This document shows, in pieces, positions 10,968-23,220 of a stretch of DNA of 64,000 bases. Source of the stretch: Hericium rajendrae (lineage: Eukaryota; Basidiomycota; Agaricomycetes; Russulales; Hericiaceae). Position numbers and translations under genes: made by a program. How positions within the stretch are numbered: the stretch's first letter is position 1; each line of letters begins with the position of its first letter. The notes under the pieces are model-generated. The model saw nothing but the letters and a program-made list of their open reading frames with translations, was not told the DNA's origin and made no database searches. The stretch spans positions 2,170,001 to 2,234,000 of the forward strand of contig CM065880.1 of the NCBI GenBank assembly GCA_033439255.1, written 5' to 3'.

Positions 10968-12681
10968 ATGACTATGTACCGTGGACGCCCATCGCTCAGC
11001 GAGCTGCGGCACAGTACGTCCTCTGTTCTCGCGTCGGATGGGTTGCTCACGACGGTTCTGCATACAGCCAAGCCCTGCAAGTTCTTCCAACGCGGGCAAT
11101 GTATGCTCTCTGCCGAACGCTGCAGCTTCGCACACGTCAAAATCCCAGACCTCCACCCCGGCCCCCGTCGGTACGCCTGTGCGCAAGCGCAGCCCGAATA
11201 CCATCAATACTTCCCGACGCCCATGGTCGTCGCAAGTGGTAAGCTCTACGGTGTGCCTATATCGCACTGGGTTGACGGTAGGTTTGTAGGTCCGAGGGAC
11301 CACTTCGGCCCCCCGTCCCCGCTGCTCGACGACATGTACGTCCCGTCCGACGTGGCCTGTCTCGCAAAACACTATCCCCACGCCCGCGCCTGTGAGTCCG
11401 CATCCGACGTCCGACCCTGCGCGCCCCGTTGATCCACGCTGCAGATGCCCCGCCGCCCAACACGCCCTTCTACATGCCGCACGCGCTGCCGCCCTTCGCC
11501 GGCCCAGACGCTGTCGCGCACCTCATCCTGCGTGACGACGGCGACGACGTGCCGAGCCTCACCGCGCCTTCCTCGCCGTCCGCGCAGTCGAGCTCCGTGC
11601 CGGACGTCGACGGCGACGCGGACGTGCCTGCGTTCCCGCGGGACGCGGACGCGAAGCACGCGCACCCCGCGGAGGGCTTGTGGTCCCCGCCGCTGGGCGC
11701 GTATCTGCCTGCGCAGCCGTATATGCCAGGCATGTTGTCGCCGACGGGGTACAGTGCGTACTGCAGCTACAGCCCGCTATCGCCGCCACTGTCCCCGCCC
11801 GCACCGATGCACGCGCCGCTGTCGCCAAAGAAGGTGGCGCGCGCGTTCAAGAGTATGTACTCCCTTGTGTGACATACGTGCGGGATGGCTGACGAGGCGT
11901 GCAGCGAAAAACTGCAAGTACTTTAAGAAGGATGGAACGTGCCCGAAGGGCGAGAAATGTACATTGTAAGCTGGCTGGACGTCTATGCGTCGGTTCGCAG
12001 GCTGATGATATCTGCCGCAGCATCCACGATCCTGCGCTCGCGCGTGCGCGCGCTGCTCCGTCGCCGACATCTCCATCTCCCTCTGCGTCCGCGTCGTCAT
12101 CGCCCACAAACCCCGACGACGCGTTCCCGCGCAAGCCAGTCTCCGACATCGACGAGCTGCGCGCGAAGGGGATATACCCCATCACGTGGCGCGTGATCGG
12201 CGGCGGCGTGATGATGGGCGGACAGCGTACGCACTCTCCTCCTTCCCGTATGCGATGCGCGGGAACTGACGTTGCCTTTGCTGCAGGCGCCGTGTGCGAG
12301 GCTTATATGCGGGGCGAGTGTGCGGACGGCGACGACTGCCGGTTCGCACATCCAGACGATGCGCCGCGCGTTCGCAGCTCGGGGGTGCGGTTCGCTGGCT
12401 GCGTAGCGGATACACCAGACCCGTTCTCGCCGCTTTCGGACGGACCAGAGGAGGCACTTACGCCCCAGAGCGCGGTGCTCGCTGCGCAGCGGCCGGAGGG
12501 GCTGAAGATCGCGATCCCGGCGCCGCTGGAGGACCTGCCGGACGTGGCGGCGCGGACGCCTGGCAAGGCTGCAGAAGCGGAGCGGCCGTCGCGCCCGCAT
12601 TCGACGCCGCCGCGGATGCCTGGTGTTGCGGGGCGCCGTGCGGAGGTGCGTTGGTCTTTTCGCGGTGTGGATGTTAGCTGA
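10968..12681 (+). CDS. Triple CCCH zinc-finger protein, probable RNA-binding
   Basis: Exons follow GT-AG introns at about 11014-11067, 11392-11444, 11853-11904, 11966-12020 and 12227-12286. The start MTMYRGRPSLSELRH leads, after the first splice, into finger 1 (CKFFQRGQC, then CSFAH; spacing 7-6-3). Finger 2 is the classic C-x8-C-x5-C-x3-H (CKYFKKDGTCPKGEKC, then FIH across a splice). Finger 3 is CEAYMRGECADGDDCRFAH (7-5-3). Between fingers 1 and 2 lies a Pro/Ser/Tyr-rich low-complexity segment (PLSPPLSPPAP), and between 2 and 3 the conserved-looking ELRAKGIYPITWRVIGGG. CCCH fingers usually bind AU-rich RNA in mRNA turnover. The tail after about 12400 is disordered, and its last few residues could differ if another intron exists near 12645. 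Confidence 0.8.
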
Positions 12682-14078
12682 GCCTTTCTTGTCATTTAGT
12701 CAGAGCCGTCGACTCCAATCCTGGCTTTGGATTGGATCTGAGTCCATTATCATGCACTCTTGATTGTTCCTCGTGTTGTTGTACAGTTATCGATGCTACG
12801 CCTTCCCATGTTGTTGTTTTTGTCTGTCCGTGGGCTTGCGGTGTGTACTTCGTCTTCGCTAGCGGTGGTGATGCGTGTATTTTGTGTACTCTAGCTGTTA
12901 GATCTTTATACCACAGATTCTATGTACATGTATCCTTGTGTTGCATACATAGAACGTGATGGACATTTTTACTTGTCCGTATCATGGGCTCGAAGTGCAG
13001 CACGCTTGACTTCCCGCAATTCTGCGAGGCGGGGCTTCATGGGTATTGAAGGTGGCAGATGCAGGATGCTGCGGATGGTGTCACGACAATGAGAAGATCT
13101 GAGAGGCGCCAGTGCCGTGCTGTGTGATGTTGCGGTCAAGTTGCGCATCACCTCACTACGAAGGGGCGGGATCGTAGGGTGTTCAAGAAGCGTTGTGCAG
13201 GCTTCTGCACGCCGTTACCAGGTGGTATCACGAGAAGCTATGTTTTATCTTTGCATGGAACATAGAAGTGCACAAAAGCATAGGAATAGAATCGCAGCAA
13301 AACTGCATGCACAATGTCCCTGGCAGACGTGTTCGGGCAGTTCATGCCAAGGCCTATAGAGTGCCTATAGGCTGCTTCCTTTGCAGGAGTACACGTGGGA
13401 AGAAATCAGCGTATCGGTACGGCCGCACGATATCCTGCTCCTGCATAGCTGGCGAGTACGCCAGCAGGAGCAGTGTGGGATAGGAAAGGACTTCCTCCTT
13501 TGGATCTGCGGTGCAGTATCGGTGTTACAGCTGGATTGACACCCTGAGCATCGCGACAGTTGCAGCCCAATCGGCATGGTACGCGTCAGCAGCATTGCGG
13601 CACGACCTATGGTTCTCGACGCACCTGGCCGGATTTGAGCGGCTCCGAGGACATGATGTGCGAGTGTTACCGCGAGAGCATTAGAGCGAGCTGAATAAAC
13701 GCGAGTCTGAGAGAAGAAAAAATGACTGAAGTACAGAGTCATAAAAATCGTGGAAATTGCAAGGCAAAAACTTTCTGCCATAGGCAAATTAGCGACACCG
13801 AATCCACATTGAAACAGATTGAAACGGACCCAGAGGATCAGAAAGGAAGCGGAGGCGGGGGGAAGCGGGGGAAAGAACAGCTTATCAGATAAGATGACCT
13901 GATGTGATAACTCCTTTGAGGGAGATCTCTAACAGATCTGTGTCCTCTGTCGCCATTTCTCCTGGCCGACGCGCTCCCTCCCTACTTAAGCAGTGATAGA
14001 TGTCCCGTGGGACCTGACACTCCTTTCCCCCATCATCCCCAGCTTCCTGTATCCGGGGTGAACACAGATATCCCAGTC
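12682..14078. other. Intergenic, no gene; heme oxygenase promoter at right end
   Basis: About 1.4 kb. The minus-strand frame at 13365-13787 has no motif and is not supported. The last 200 bases hold the GATA sites listed separately and the pyrimidine-rich 5' UTR of the heme oxygenase gene. Confidence 0.45.
13881..13912. promoter_or_regulatory. Palindromic GATA site matching the fungal iron-regulator consensus
   Basis: CTTATCAGATAAG at 13881-13893 is an inverted GATA pair containing ATCAGATAA, an exact match to the ATCWGATAA consensus of fungal iron GATA repressors (SreA, SRE, Urbs1). A third GATAA lies at 13906-13910. The site is about 190 bases upstream of the heme oxygenase ATG, an iron-releasing enzyme, which supports an iron-regulatory role. 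The consensus is established knowledge; control of this gene is inferred. Confidence 0.6.
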
Positions 14079-15219
14079 ATGGCCGCCACAACAAACGACG
14101 TTGACCTCAGCCTCCCCATTGCCACCCTCCTGCGTACCGGCACTGCCGCGGCCCATCAGAGTGCGGAGACGAGCGCGGGCGCGGGGTGGCTCACGCGCGG
14201 AGAGCTCGACAAGGAGGAGTATGTGCGCTTCCTAATAATGCTGTGGCACGTATACCAGTAAGCCTGCTTCCCACGTCCATACGTACCGGGCTCACCAAAG
14301 GCGTCATCTGCAGCACCCTCGAGCAGGCGCTCGACCAGCACGCGTCGCACCCGGTTCTGAACCCCGCGTACAACCCGACGCTGCTCGCAAGGTCCGCGCC
14401 GCTCCTGGCGGACATCGCGCATCTCCTCGACACCCCCGGGCCGTCGCTCCCCTCGCACCCTCTCTTTAGCGCGCTCAAGAGCGCGCCGCCCCCCGCGCTA
14501 GCAGAGTACACCGCGCGTCTGAGCACCCTCGCGGGCGCGCCCAATCCCGCGCCGCTCCTCGCGCACGCCTACGTGCGTTACCTGGGCGACCTGTCGGGCG
14601 GCCAGATAATCCGGCGGCGCGTGGCGAAGGCGTACGGGCTCGAGGACAGCGGTGCGGGGGTGCAGTTCTACGAGTTTGGGAAGCTCGGGGGAGGAGGTGA
14701 GGCCGGGCTGGGCGACATGCGGCGGATCAAGGAGTGGTACCGGGATGGGATGAACACCGGCGTCGGTGAAGATAAGGACTTGAAAGGTCAGTCGCTTCTT
14801 GTCAGATCGGAGGACTTGCCTTACGACTCATGACTGCAGTCACGATCGTCGCCGAGGCGAACAAGGCCTTCGAGCTCAACAACGGCCTATTCGCAGCGCT
14901 GAGGGCGCCGTCGATACCGCCATCCAGTGCCTCACCGGTTGCCGAGCCGACACTTGGAGATCCCACGAGCCCCGTCTCGCCCACCTACCCTCCGCACGAT
15001 GATGCGAGTCCTATACCGTCCGACAAGAGGCGATACCCCGCCGATGTCGTCGAGAGCCCGCGCAAGGACAGCAGTCTGGTCTCCGTGTCGAGCGTCGTGT
15101 CGTTCGTCCTCGCTCTGTGCCTCGCGCATTTCGTACTCGTTATTGGTGGGTTCACCGGTCCCGCGGGCTGGGACAAGCTCCAGGCCGTTCAGACTTACCT
15201 CGCAGGGCTCATCCAGTGA
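14079..15219 (+). CDS. Heme oxygenase, C-terminally membrane-anchored
   Basis: Opens heme to biliverdin, CO and ferrous iron, probably at the ER membrane. Exons are about 14079-14257, 14314-14786 and 14840-15219. The proximal heme ligand is His26 in AAAHQSAE near the N-terminus. The family signature on the distal helix is HAYVRYLGDLSGGQIIRRR (includes the flexible GDLSGG that covers heme). Downstream KEWYRDGMN and IVAEANKAFELNNGLF match the C-terminal helices. After a Ser/Pro-rich linker the tail has one hydrophobic anchor, VVSFVLALCLAHFVLVIGGF, as in yeast Hmx1 and animal heme oxygenases. The GATA palindrome upstream suggests iron control. Length of about 235-240 residues before the linker fits the family. 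Confidence 0.9.
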
Positions 15220-15850
15220 TGATGGGGTGGTCCAGGATCGCGCAGTCATCGCCAACCTGTTGCGCAGTGCGCTTCCCTTCTTTGGACCGTAGCTCCACCA
15301 CAGGCCTGAGGCCGTTGTGCAGCCTGCAGTCGCATTCATTAACTGGTACCTACACGGATAGCTATACTATACTTCACAACGCGGAGATAGATATGATATA
15401 TAGTCGGGTATTTATCACGACCCGCATGTTACTCATTCCCCCATTTTGCTTACCTGCTCCACGCTTCTCTCTGTACTAATACCACGATTGTGTTCTGCAC
15501 ATGCTACTCTTTCTGTTTCTGGTGTATCTGGTAATTCCGAGAGCTTCTAAGCTTTAGATCAAAGTATGCTAGTGATATACAGGTCTGTTTGCGTTCCCAG
15601 CGCGCAGAAAGATCGCAGCAGGAGGCGTACTATATACATACCCAGCAAAGCGTGGCGCGTCCACCTATCAAAGGAGAGCATCGGAGAAAGAACGGTGAGG
15701 GTATAACGAGTGCGTAACGTGGCCATTCCCGTCAGTAGTGAATAAATGCAGGTGCTATGGTATGCGGACAGCGAATCAGATAAACAAGCGGATCATAGAT
15801 GCGAGAGCAGAACGACGACACAACAGAACGTCCGACAGCCCGGAGGGGCC
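15220..15850. other. Spacer between convergent genes, no gene seen
   Basis: Holds the 3' ends of the heme oxygenase gene (plus) and the aspartic protease gene (minus). AT-rich, no ORF with recognisable motifs, no RNA gene identified. Confidence 0.5.
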
Positions 15851-17990
15851 CTACACGCGCTCCATCGGCGACGGCGCGCGAGCGAACGGATCGCTGTACG
15901 GCGGCGGTGGCCCGCGACTGAGGTCCTGCATCGACATGCCCGGCGCGGGGTCCGCGAGCTCGCGGTACGGCCCGCTCGCCGCCTTCGCATGCGCGGCGGC
16001 CTCTTTGCGCGCGCGGCTGTGTTTGCGGCGGCGACAGCAGCCCCAGATACACAGCCCGATCAGCAATAGCACGGCGACGAGGCAGCCGACGAGGATGTAC
16101 GGCCAGCGGCGCAGGATCTCGCCCTCGCGGTGCTGCTTCTTTTCCGCCGCGCTCATGGGCGAGTGCGACTCCTGTGACGCGGGGAGGAGCGCCTTGGAGG
16201 GCGCGTCGACGCCGTTGAGGCGCGCTTTGACGAAGTCCGCGTGGGCGGTCGTGGGGTCGGTGAGCGGGAGCATCTGGATGAAAGGGTCGGCGCTGTCGTT
16301 TGTGCCAGAGACGAAGTTGCCGAAGTCGATGAGGGAGTAGGCGTTGCGCACTGGGGGGTGGGTGAGCACGGCACATGAGCGAAAGATGACAGAAGCTTAC
16401 TGAAGGCCATGCCGAGAATCATATCGTATTCACCGAGCAAGCTGAACGCGGAGGTGATGGGTTGAAACTAGATATCGACTGTTCGCAGCTCATCCCGACG
16501 TCTGCAAGCAGAGGAACACTCACCGTGCCCAAGCACATACCAATGCCGACGTTGAACCCAGTGAGCGACATATCCAGCGGATGGATGGGGTAGCTCACGC
16601 CGCCGAACTTGAATGTCATGTTCAGCTCCTGGTTGCACGGGATCGTCCAGATCTCCATAGTCGTGTCGTACACCGCGCCCTGCACGCGCCCGTAGATGGC
16701 GTCGCTCATCGCGCGCGGCACCTGCGGAAACGAGAAGCCCGAGTCGAGCACGGCGACGAGCTTCTTTTTCGGGACGCGCGGGACGATGCTGTTGGTCTGG
16801 ATGACCTCGCCGTCCGGCCCAATGACGCCGTCCTCGTCCGTGAGCACCGCCCAGTGCTGGTCAACGGACGTCAGCGTCGGCACGTCCTTGATCGTGAGCT
16901 TTGGCTGCGACGTGATGTTGCTCAGCTCGGGAATCGTCTCGGAGACCGTGAACTGTCCCGTCAACGTCTCGTCCGGGTCGCCTTGCCGGTCGAGCAGGAC
17001 GGAGATGTAATTCTGCGTGGTCTTGTCCTCTCCGAAGATGCGGAACAACGCGGAGTCGGCGGAGTGGTCGTCAATCTTTTGGTAGACAACGGAGCCCGTG
17101 TTGGGACCCAGACCGAGGAGACCCTGGTATCCCTGCGCATTAATGTCGGTGGAGAAGGTTGAGGTATCCTTGACAAGGACTGCAGCGACGGCGCGTTAGC
17201 TGTATTCGGCAGAATGACCAAAGGGATAACGCACCATAGGCTTGGTCAGTGACGGTAAAGTTGTCAAAGGCTAGGTTTGCGGTGTTGATGTCACCTATAT
17301 ATTCAGAAAGGGTAAGACTCCAATTTGAGAAACGCGGCTATTTCTAAAGGAAGGGTGGGCGCAACGTCGCGGGGTCGAATATGAAGCTCCCGACGATGAT
17401 AAATACCACGAAGAGTATAGCCTTTAGGTTGCCTGATGCATGCAGATAACTGACTTCCCAGAACGATCATTTTCCCCGATCTACATACCGCTTTGCGGCG
17501 CGGGCGTCTACGTCACCCTGGCATGTTCGCGCCCGAGCGACAGACGGCGCTCACCAAGAATATAACACGCAATGCACAGAACAGCATGCAAACCACACAC
17601 CTGTCGCACGACCAATCGCGTAAGACAAATCAACAGATTTCCCAAGGTCCTTCGTATTCGGAACGTCCCCAGCGATCCACAAATCGGAACTGCCGGTCAA
17701 GTAAGTACAAATGCCTCAGCCTCAACTGCGGTCTCCACCGGAAAAGATATGTTCCCGCACCTTCCTGTATCCAGGACTACAGAGAACGGACTATCATTGA
17801 GGGTGATGTTCCCAATGTACTGGATGTTATTGCTGTTGCGTGTCGGTACGCCGACAACGGACGCGCGTTTCTGGAGTGCCTGCGAGCGTGAGTCGAGAAT
17901 AGATGTTGTGCGGCCGGTGACGGGGATGCGAATGGCACACGCGGTCTGGACGAGTAGGAGAAGGGAGAGCGGAGCTTGGAGCAAGCGCAT
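15851..17990 (-). CDS. Pepsin-like aspartic protease with C-terminal membrane anchor (copy 1)
   Basis: Family A1 endopeptidase, probably secretory and membrane bound. The start MRLLQAPLSLLLLVQTACA is a signal peptide. The first catalytic motif is split by an intron: VVLDTG in exon 1 and SSDLWIAGDVPNTKDLG in exon 2, giving DTGSSDLW. The next intron, 17295-17600, is 306 nt, far longer than the 50-60 nt usual here. Later exons give GLLGLGPNTGS, FRIFGEDKTTQNYISVLLDR, and the second catalytic motif LDSGFSFPQVP. The C-terminus has a TM helix (WPYILVGCLVAVLLLIGLCI) followed by CCRRRK and a Pro-rich cytoplasmic tail. Head-to-head with a close paralogue at 18497. Splice sites are convincing by comparison of the two copies. 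Confidence 0.85.
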
Positions 17991-18496
17991 CGCGCTGGGC
18001 GAGTAAAGACTGTGGGTGTGTTACTGGGCACAGCGTCGCGGTTGCTGGCCACCGGTAAATCACGAATTGCGGAAGAGAGAAGGCAAGAAATGAGGCGAGG
18101 CTGTACGGTGTGCGGTCAATTGAGAGGGCGTCGCCCGCCGTCAAGCGAAGAAGTCGTGGCGGTGTTCTTTATTTCGGCCCGCGTCTTGCAGTGTACCTGG
18201 AGACTGGGGCAACAACATCCCGATTTCCATGCACCGTCATGAAAATCTTCTCTAAAATCCAAATATTTCGGGAATCATCACCGCTCTTAGACGAACTAAC
18301 GAGACATGCAAAGAGACCCGGATGGTGCGGGCAATCGCCTTGATTATTATGAGCGCTCGGAGGGCTGTACCGCCAAGGCGCCAAACGGCCACCGTAATAT
18401 GTTATTGTACACATGTACGGCAGATCGTCCTCTTCTCTTATACCACCATCATCTCTTTGCTTTTTCTCCCCTCCTCCATTCACTTGTTCTCCCGTC
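17991..18496. promoter_or_regulatory. Shared divergent promoter of the two aspartic protease paralogues
   Basis: 506 bases between two outward-facing ATGs of paralogous genes. It must carry promoters for both. No TATA box stands out; no repeat was seen. Confidence 0.55.
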
Positions 18497-20492
18497 ATGA
18501 AACTATCCGCCCATTCCCTCCTCCTTGCCGGCCTCCTCCACTCTGCCAGTTATGTCGCCGCCCTCCGCTTGAATGTTCACGGCCAAGAACGACGTTCAAC
18601 AGACTCTCCATCCTACGGTCGATTCATTAGACGAGATCATATGGAGGGTCTGGAGAATTCGAACAACAACGTTGACTACTACACGAACATTACACTAAGC
18701 GGACAGTCGTACTCGTGCTTAATTGACACGGGAAGGTGCGCATTCGACAACCTTGGCAGGGTTTTCCTCAGCGCTGACACTGCCACATGGCACAGTTCCG
18801 ATTTATGGGTCGCAGGAACTGTCCCGAACTCAAAGGACACGGGCAAGACAACCACTGTAAACTATGCCATTGGAGCAGTTCAAGGTGCGCCTGGCCCAGA
18901 TGATCGATAATCGCGTTGCCTCATTCCGTTGCTCTTCCGGGGCAGGTCCAATAAAGACTGCGGATCTCGGGTTTTTGGACTACACTGTGAATGACCAGGC
19001 CTTCAGTGCGTGGATTTGGCTCGGTCTCGAAATTTGAGATAGACTCATCTACCGTTCCAGTCCAAGTATCGCCATCCTCCTCGCATGCACAAGGCATGGG
19101 CCTCATTGGCCTCGGGCCTAACACTGGATCGCATGTTCGCGATGCTATGGGCAGTCAGACCGGCGGTGACGCCGTCGCGTTCCGGATATTCGAGCAGGAC
19201 ACGTCGACGCCCAACTACATTAGCATCCTCCTCGGCCGCGAGCACGATCCCGATGACCCGTTCCCGGGACAGATCACCATCGGAGAAACGGTTCCAGGCT
19301 ACGACAACGTGATGAACCAGCCCAAGGTTAACGTGACGCTCTTGTCGTCCAAGGACGAGGGCAACCAGCACTGGCAGGTATTGCTGGACGAGGACGGGAT
19401 CATTGGCCCGGATGGAAATTCCATTCAGGCGACAACGCATGTGTCGAGTTCGAAGAACAAGAAGCAGCTGACGGCTATCTTTGACTCGGGTTACACGCTG
19501 CCGCAGGTCCCCAAGTAAGTTCTCCCGGATTGGATATGCTGATGAGAGGCGCTTATTGTGGACTGCGCACTGCGCACTTAGGAACGTGTCAGACGGCATT
19601 TACGCACGGATTGAGGGCGCTCAGTTTAGGAATCTGTCTTTGACGGGCCCGGTGTGGACGATGCCTTGCGATCGTGAGGTTAATGTCACGTTCAAAATCG
19701 GCGGCCAGTCATATCCAATCCACGCGTTGGATACCAATATGGATATGAGCCAGAAGGATGCCAATGGCACGAAGTTCTGCGTCGGCTCGGTATGTATCTC
19801 ATACAGAAGTCGTCACTAGCGGTTCGGCTCATCTCTCCCGGTGCAGTTCCAGACCATTTCCTCCTCAGCAACGGCTGATGACTACGATATCATCCTCGGC
19901 ATGGCTTTCCGTGAGTTGACCATGAGCCTTTCCTTTCGTTCTGTCGCTCATCAATATCTTGCCCACAGTCCGTAATGCATACCTCGTCATCAACTACGGC
20001 AACTTCGTCGACGGCGGCAACTCCCGGTCCAACCCCTACGTCCAGCTCCTCTCCACCACAAATGACACCGCCGAAGCACACGAGGACTTCGTCCAGGTGC
20101 GCCTCGATGGCGTCGACACGACCGGCGATCAGCGCCTGGCCTCCACGCCCGCGTCCTCTGGCCCCGCAGCACCGGAGGACGACGACGACGACAGCAGCGA
20201 TGACAGCGGTCTCAAGGGCTTCTGGGAGAAGCACAAGAAGGTGATCATCATCGCCGCGTCGTGCGCGGGCGGCGCGCTCGTGCTGGCGCTGCTCGCATGT
20301 GCGGTGTGCTGCGGCCGGCGCAACCGGAACAAGGGCGCGCGCGTCGGGTTCGTGCCTGCCGCTGGCTTTGGCGCGCCGAGCGCGTACCGGCAGCTGCACG
20401 AGCCCGCGCCCGCGGGCGAGATGCACCAGGTGCAGGGGTACGAGGCGGGCGCGCGCCCGCAGTACGCGAATCCGTGGGAGCACCACCGGTGA
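18497..20492 (+). CDS. Pepsin-like aspartic protease with C-terminal membrane anchor (copy 2)
   Basis: Paralogue of the protease on the other strand, with the same intron at the first active site: CLIDTG, then SSDLWVAGTVPNSKDTG. Signal peptide MKLSAHSLLLAGLLHSAS. The intron at 18885-18945 corresponds to the 306-nt intron of copy 1 but is only 61 nt. Body motifs: GLIGLGPNTGSHVRDAMG, FRIFEQDTSTPNYISILLGR, second catalytic motif FDSGYTLPQVP. Near 19006-19045 the frame changes over a stretch where a very short intron of about 37 nt is the best reading; this junction is not certain. TM helix VIIIAASCAGGALVLALLAC, then a basic stop-transfer and a Gly/Pro/Ala cytoplasmic tail. Likely a surface or vacuolar protease. 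Confidence 0.83.
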
Positions 20493-21420
20493 TCGTCTGC
20501 GTGCGGAGGGTTGTATATTCTGGATGCGGGGGTAGGTGGGAAGGTATCGTCGCGTATTTTGTTGCTCGCTGTCGCTCTTTATGGTTTTCGTGCTGTGCTG
20601 CACTTGAACTACATATATCTCAGGACTCTATAGTTACCACGGACTTGCACCATACGATTCCCTCCACGTCTCTGTGCTTATATTACCATGCCGATTCTTG
20701 TATACCGCGGCTCGGTGGACGGCGTTCGCATGCTGCTTGGCCGGCGCTGTGCTGCGGGCCACAGAGGCCCAAAATACAGTATAACTTATACCTCGATTAA
20801 TGTGTGCTTTGTCCAGCTGGTACCCAGATGGAAACAGGTGTTGAATGCGAAAGATTTAGGGCACAGCGCTCAGTCGATCCGTCGGGATCCTTCAATTGAA
20901 ACATCTACGTAGTTAGCCTTTTTTGGTAGGTCGCATGCCTAAAATAGCGTGAGAAACTCAGAACAAGGATCATCCTAGCTGGACTCCTCGCCGCTCGCCG
21001 CATTCTCAACATTCAGGCAGCGACATGCGCGACATTATGACCTATGCCTTTCCTGCGCTTCCCGGGCTATCTGCCTCTCTCGTCAGGACTTGCAGTTTGC
21101 AGCTACGTCTCAGGTAAATGCGCGTCGTAGCAAAGTTAGCAGACCACTTTGATCGTCGGTCGTCATCAAGATACCGTGCGTAGGCAGCTAGTCGACTCAT
21201 CTGGGGCTAGTTGCACGATAGTGAATAACGCAGCTCCGAGTCGGTGCTCGATACTCATCATATAGTCTATTTATACAGATTCCGTGCGACTGGGGCCCGA
21301 TTTAGCTTTCGCAGCCCCAGTTCCTATAAATCGCCATGGAAGCTCACATCTTGCCGCTACTCTCTCTTGCGCCGCAACGAAAGATAGCGCTGATTTTCGC
21401 TTTTATTGACACGGATAGTC
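20493..21420. other. Intergenic, promoter of the MetE-like gene
   Basis: About 0.9 kb without a supported gene. It contains the core promoter of the next gene (TATA box listed separately) and a small upstream ATG at about 21336. Confidence 0.45.
21325..21331 (+). promoter_or_regulatory. TATA box of the MetE-like gene
   Basis: TATAAAT about 90 bases before the ATG at 21421, in the context TTCCTATAAATCGCC. Another AT-rich TTTATACA lies about 60 bases further upstream. Confidence 0.5.
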
Positions 21421-23220
21421 ATGGTCACGGCTCAGCGCACTTCCCCACCGTTTCGCGTAGAACACATAGGCTCTTTGCGCCGTCCCGATGAACTCGTCCA
21501 GAAGCGCCTAGCGTTTGATGCGGGAAAGTGTACAAGAAAGGAGCTGCAGGAGTGCGAGGACAGGGCGATCAAGGATATCGTACAGATGCAGAGGGATGTT
21601 GGATTGAAGATAATCACGGATGGGGAGTTTCGCCGGTACGTTGACGGTGGATGTCTGTGATGGGCAAAAGCTAAGTGTGCGTCTTGCAGGAGAATGTTCT
21701 TTGAGGGGTTTTGGGGCTCGTTGGAAGGCATGACTTTTGTCCCGCAATGTGAGCCGTCTCGCCGAGTTTCGACCATCTCAAAGACGCCTGATGTATATCC
21801 TCTGAAGGCCCACCTGAACGGTTCTCGGTCTGTTGCATCCAGTTTCATGTTTAAAGATTGAACGCTGAGGTCACATTCAACAGAAATTGGGTGCGAGCCG
21901 TAGAACCGAGACATCTCCCAGCTGGATTTGCACAGTGCGCCTGCCGCTCTACCGCTCTGTCGTTTTTCCCGCAAGCTCACATGCCGCAATCCGTGTGCAG
22001 GGTAAACTGAAGCGAACTAAACCTGTCTACGGTCCGCAATTTGAGGGCCTGAAGAAGTTCGTCACCCAAGATGTCGGTGATCTCACTGTCTCAGTATTCG
22101 TTTCCCTAAATAACCGTGGCACTGTCAACAGGAAATCCCGCGATTGAAAATGACAATATGTGCGCCTGAGTTTTTGTACATTATCCACAGAGAACACACC
22201 TTCGAGAAGGGCATATACAACGACGTCGGTGCGTCGGCCAGATCTGTCCTTCCTTCACGAGCTCTGACTAGTCATGATTTAAGAGGAGTATTTCGCCGAC
22301 ATGGTGAAGATATATCGCGAAGAAATCGCGGATCTGTACACTCGCGGCTGCCGTACGCTTTCCACATCTTCACGTCTTTTTTCGCTCATAGACTACCGCG
22401 GCAGGCAATCTCCAAATCGATGACCCTTGGCTGACGTTCCTCGCGGATGGAGCGACAGTGAAGCGCATGCAGGCTGCTGGGATCAACATCGATGCCGAGC
22501 TCAGCCGGTTTATTTGCCTTCTGAACGATTGCCTCGAAGGCAGGCCGAAGGACATGACCGTCGGCGTCCATTTGTGCAGGGGAAACCGCAAGGTGCATTC
22601 CATCTCACATTATAAATCTTAATGCATCCCGTCGCTCATATCATCCTAGGACGGCGAGTGGTTTGCTGAAGGTTCTGACGAGACCATCGCAGTCAGGTTG
22701 TTGAACGAACTGAACGTCGATGTGTATTATGTAGGACCCATTTCTCGTTTGTGGTCGCACCGACTTGCTCATATCGATGCAGTTGGAGTATGATACAGAA
22801 AGAGCCGGGACGTTCGAGCCTTTGCGGTTCCTCCCACCTGACAAATTTATTGTACTCGGCATCATCACCACCAAGTCGCCACAGCTGGAAGATCCTGACG
22901 AAATGGTAGCCAAAGTCCATGAGGCGGCGCGTCACATTGCAACCGGCCAGAAGCGGCCCTGCGAGGCGGTCCTCGACCAGTGCGTATTGCCTCACAATAT
23001 CCACCTCGTTCACGATCCGACGTCTAGACAAACTCAGGATCTGCATTAGCCCGCAGTGCGGTTTTGCCTCTAGCTGGGAGGGTAACTGCAAAGTATCTGA
23101 TTTGGTTCGCATCCAGCATCTTTCAGCTAGTGGTATGTCGACTGACCATTGGTTTTATAGGACATGAGGCACAAGTTGCAACTTTTGAACAAAGTGTCGA
23201 AGATGGTTTGGGGAAATTAG
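21421..23220 (+). CDS. UROD/MetE-fold protein, similar to the C-terminal half of cobalamin-independent methionine synthase
   Basis: Start MVTAQRTSPPFRVEHIGSLRRP carries the HIGSLRRP motif of the family; then KIITDGEFRRRMFFEGF across the first splice. Later exons give SWICTGKLKRTKPVYG, LKMTICAPEFLY, DEYFADMVKIYREEIADLY, LQIDDPWLTFLADG, MTVGVHLCRGNRKDG, VYYLEYDTERAGTFEPLRFL and CISPQCGFASSWEGN, ending MVWGN-TAG. His and Cys in VHLCRGN and Cys in SPQCGF fit the metal-binding residues of MetE. Two introns seem to use GTCGGT donors. The exon between about 21760 and 21860 is the least sure. Such stand-alone proteins are common in fungi; whether this one transfers methyl to homocysteine is unknown. 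At least eight introns. Confidence 0.78.

Noticed and set aside
13365-13787. 140-codon minus-strand frame upstream of heme oxygenase
   Set aside because: No domain and Ser/Cys/Arg-rich composition typical of antisense noise.
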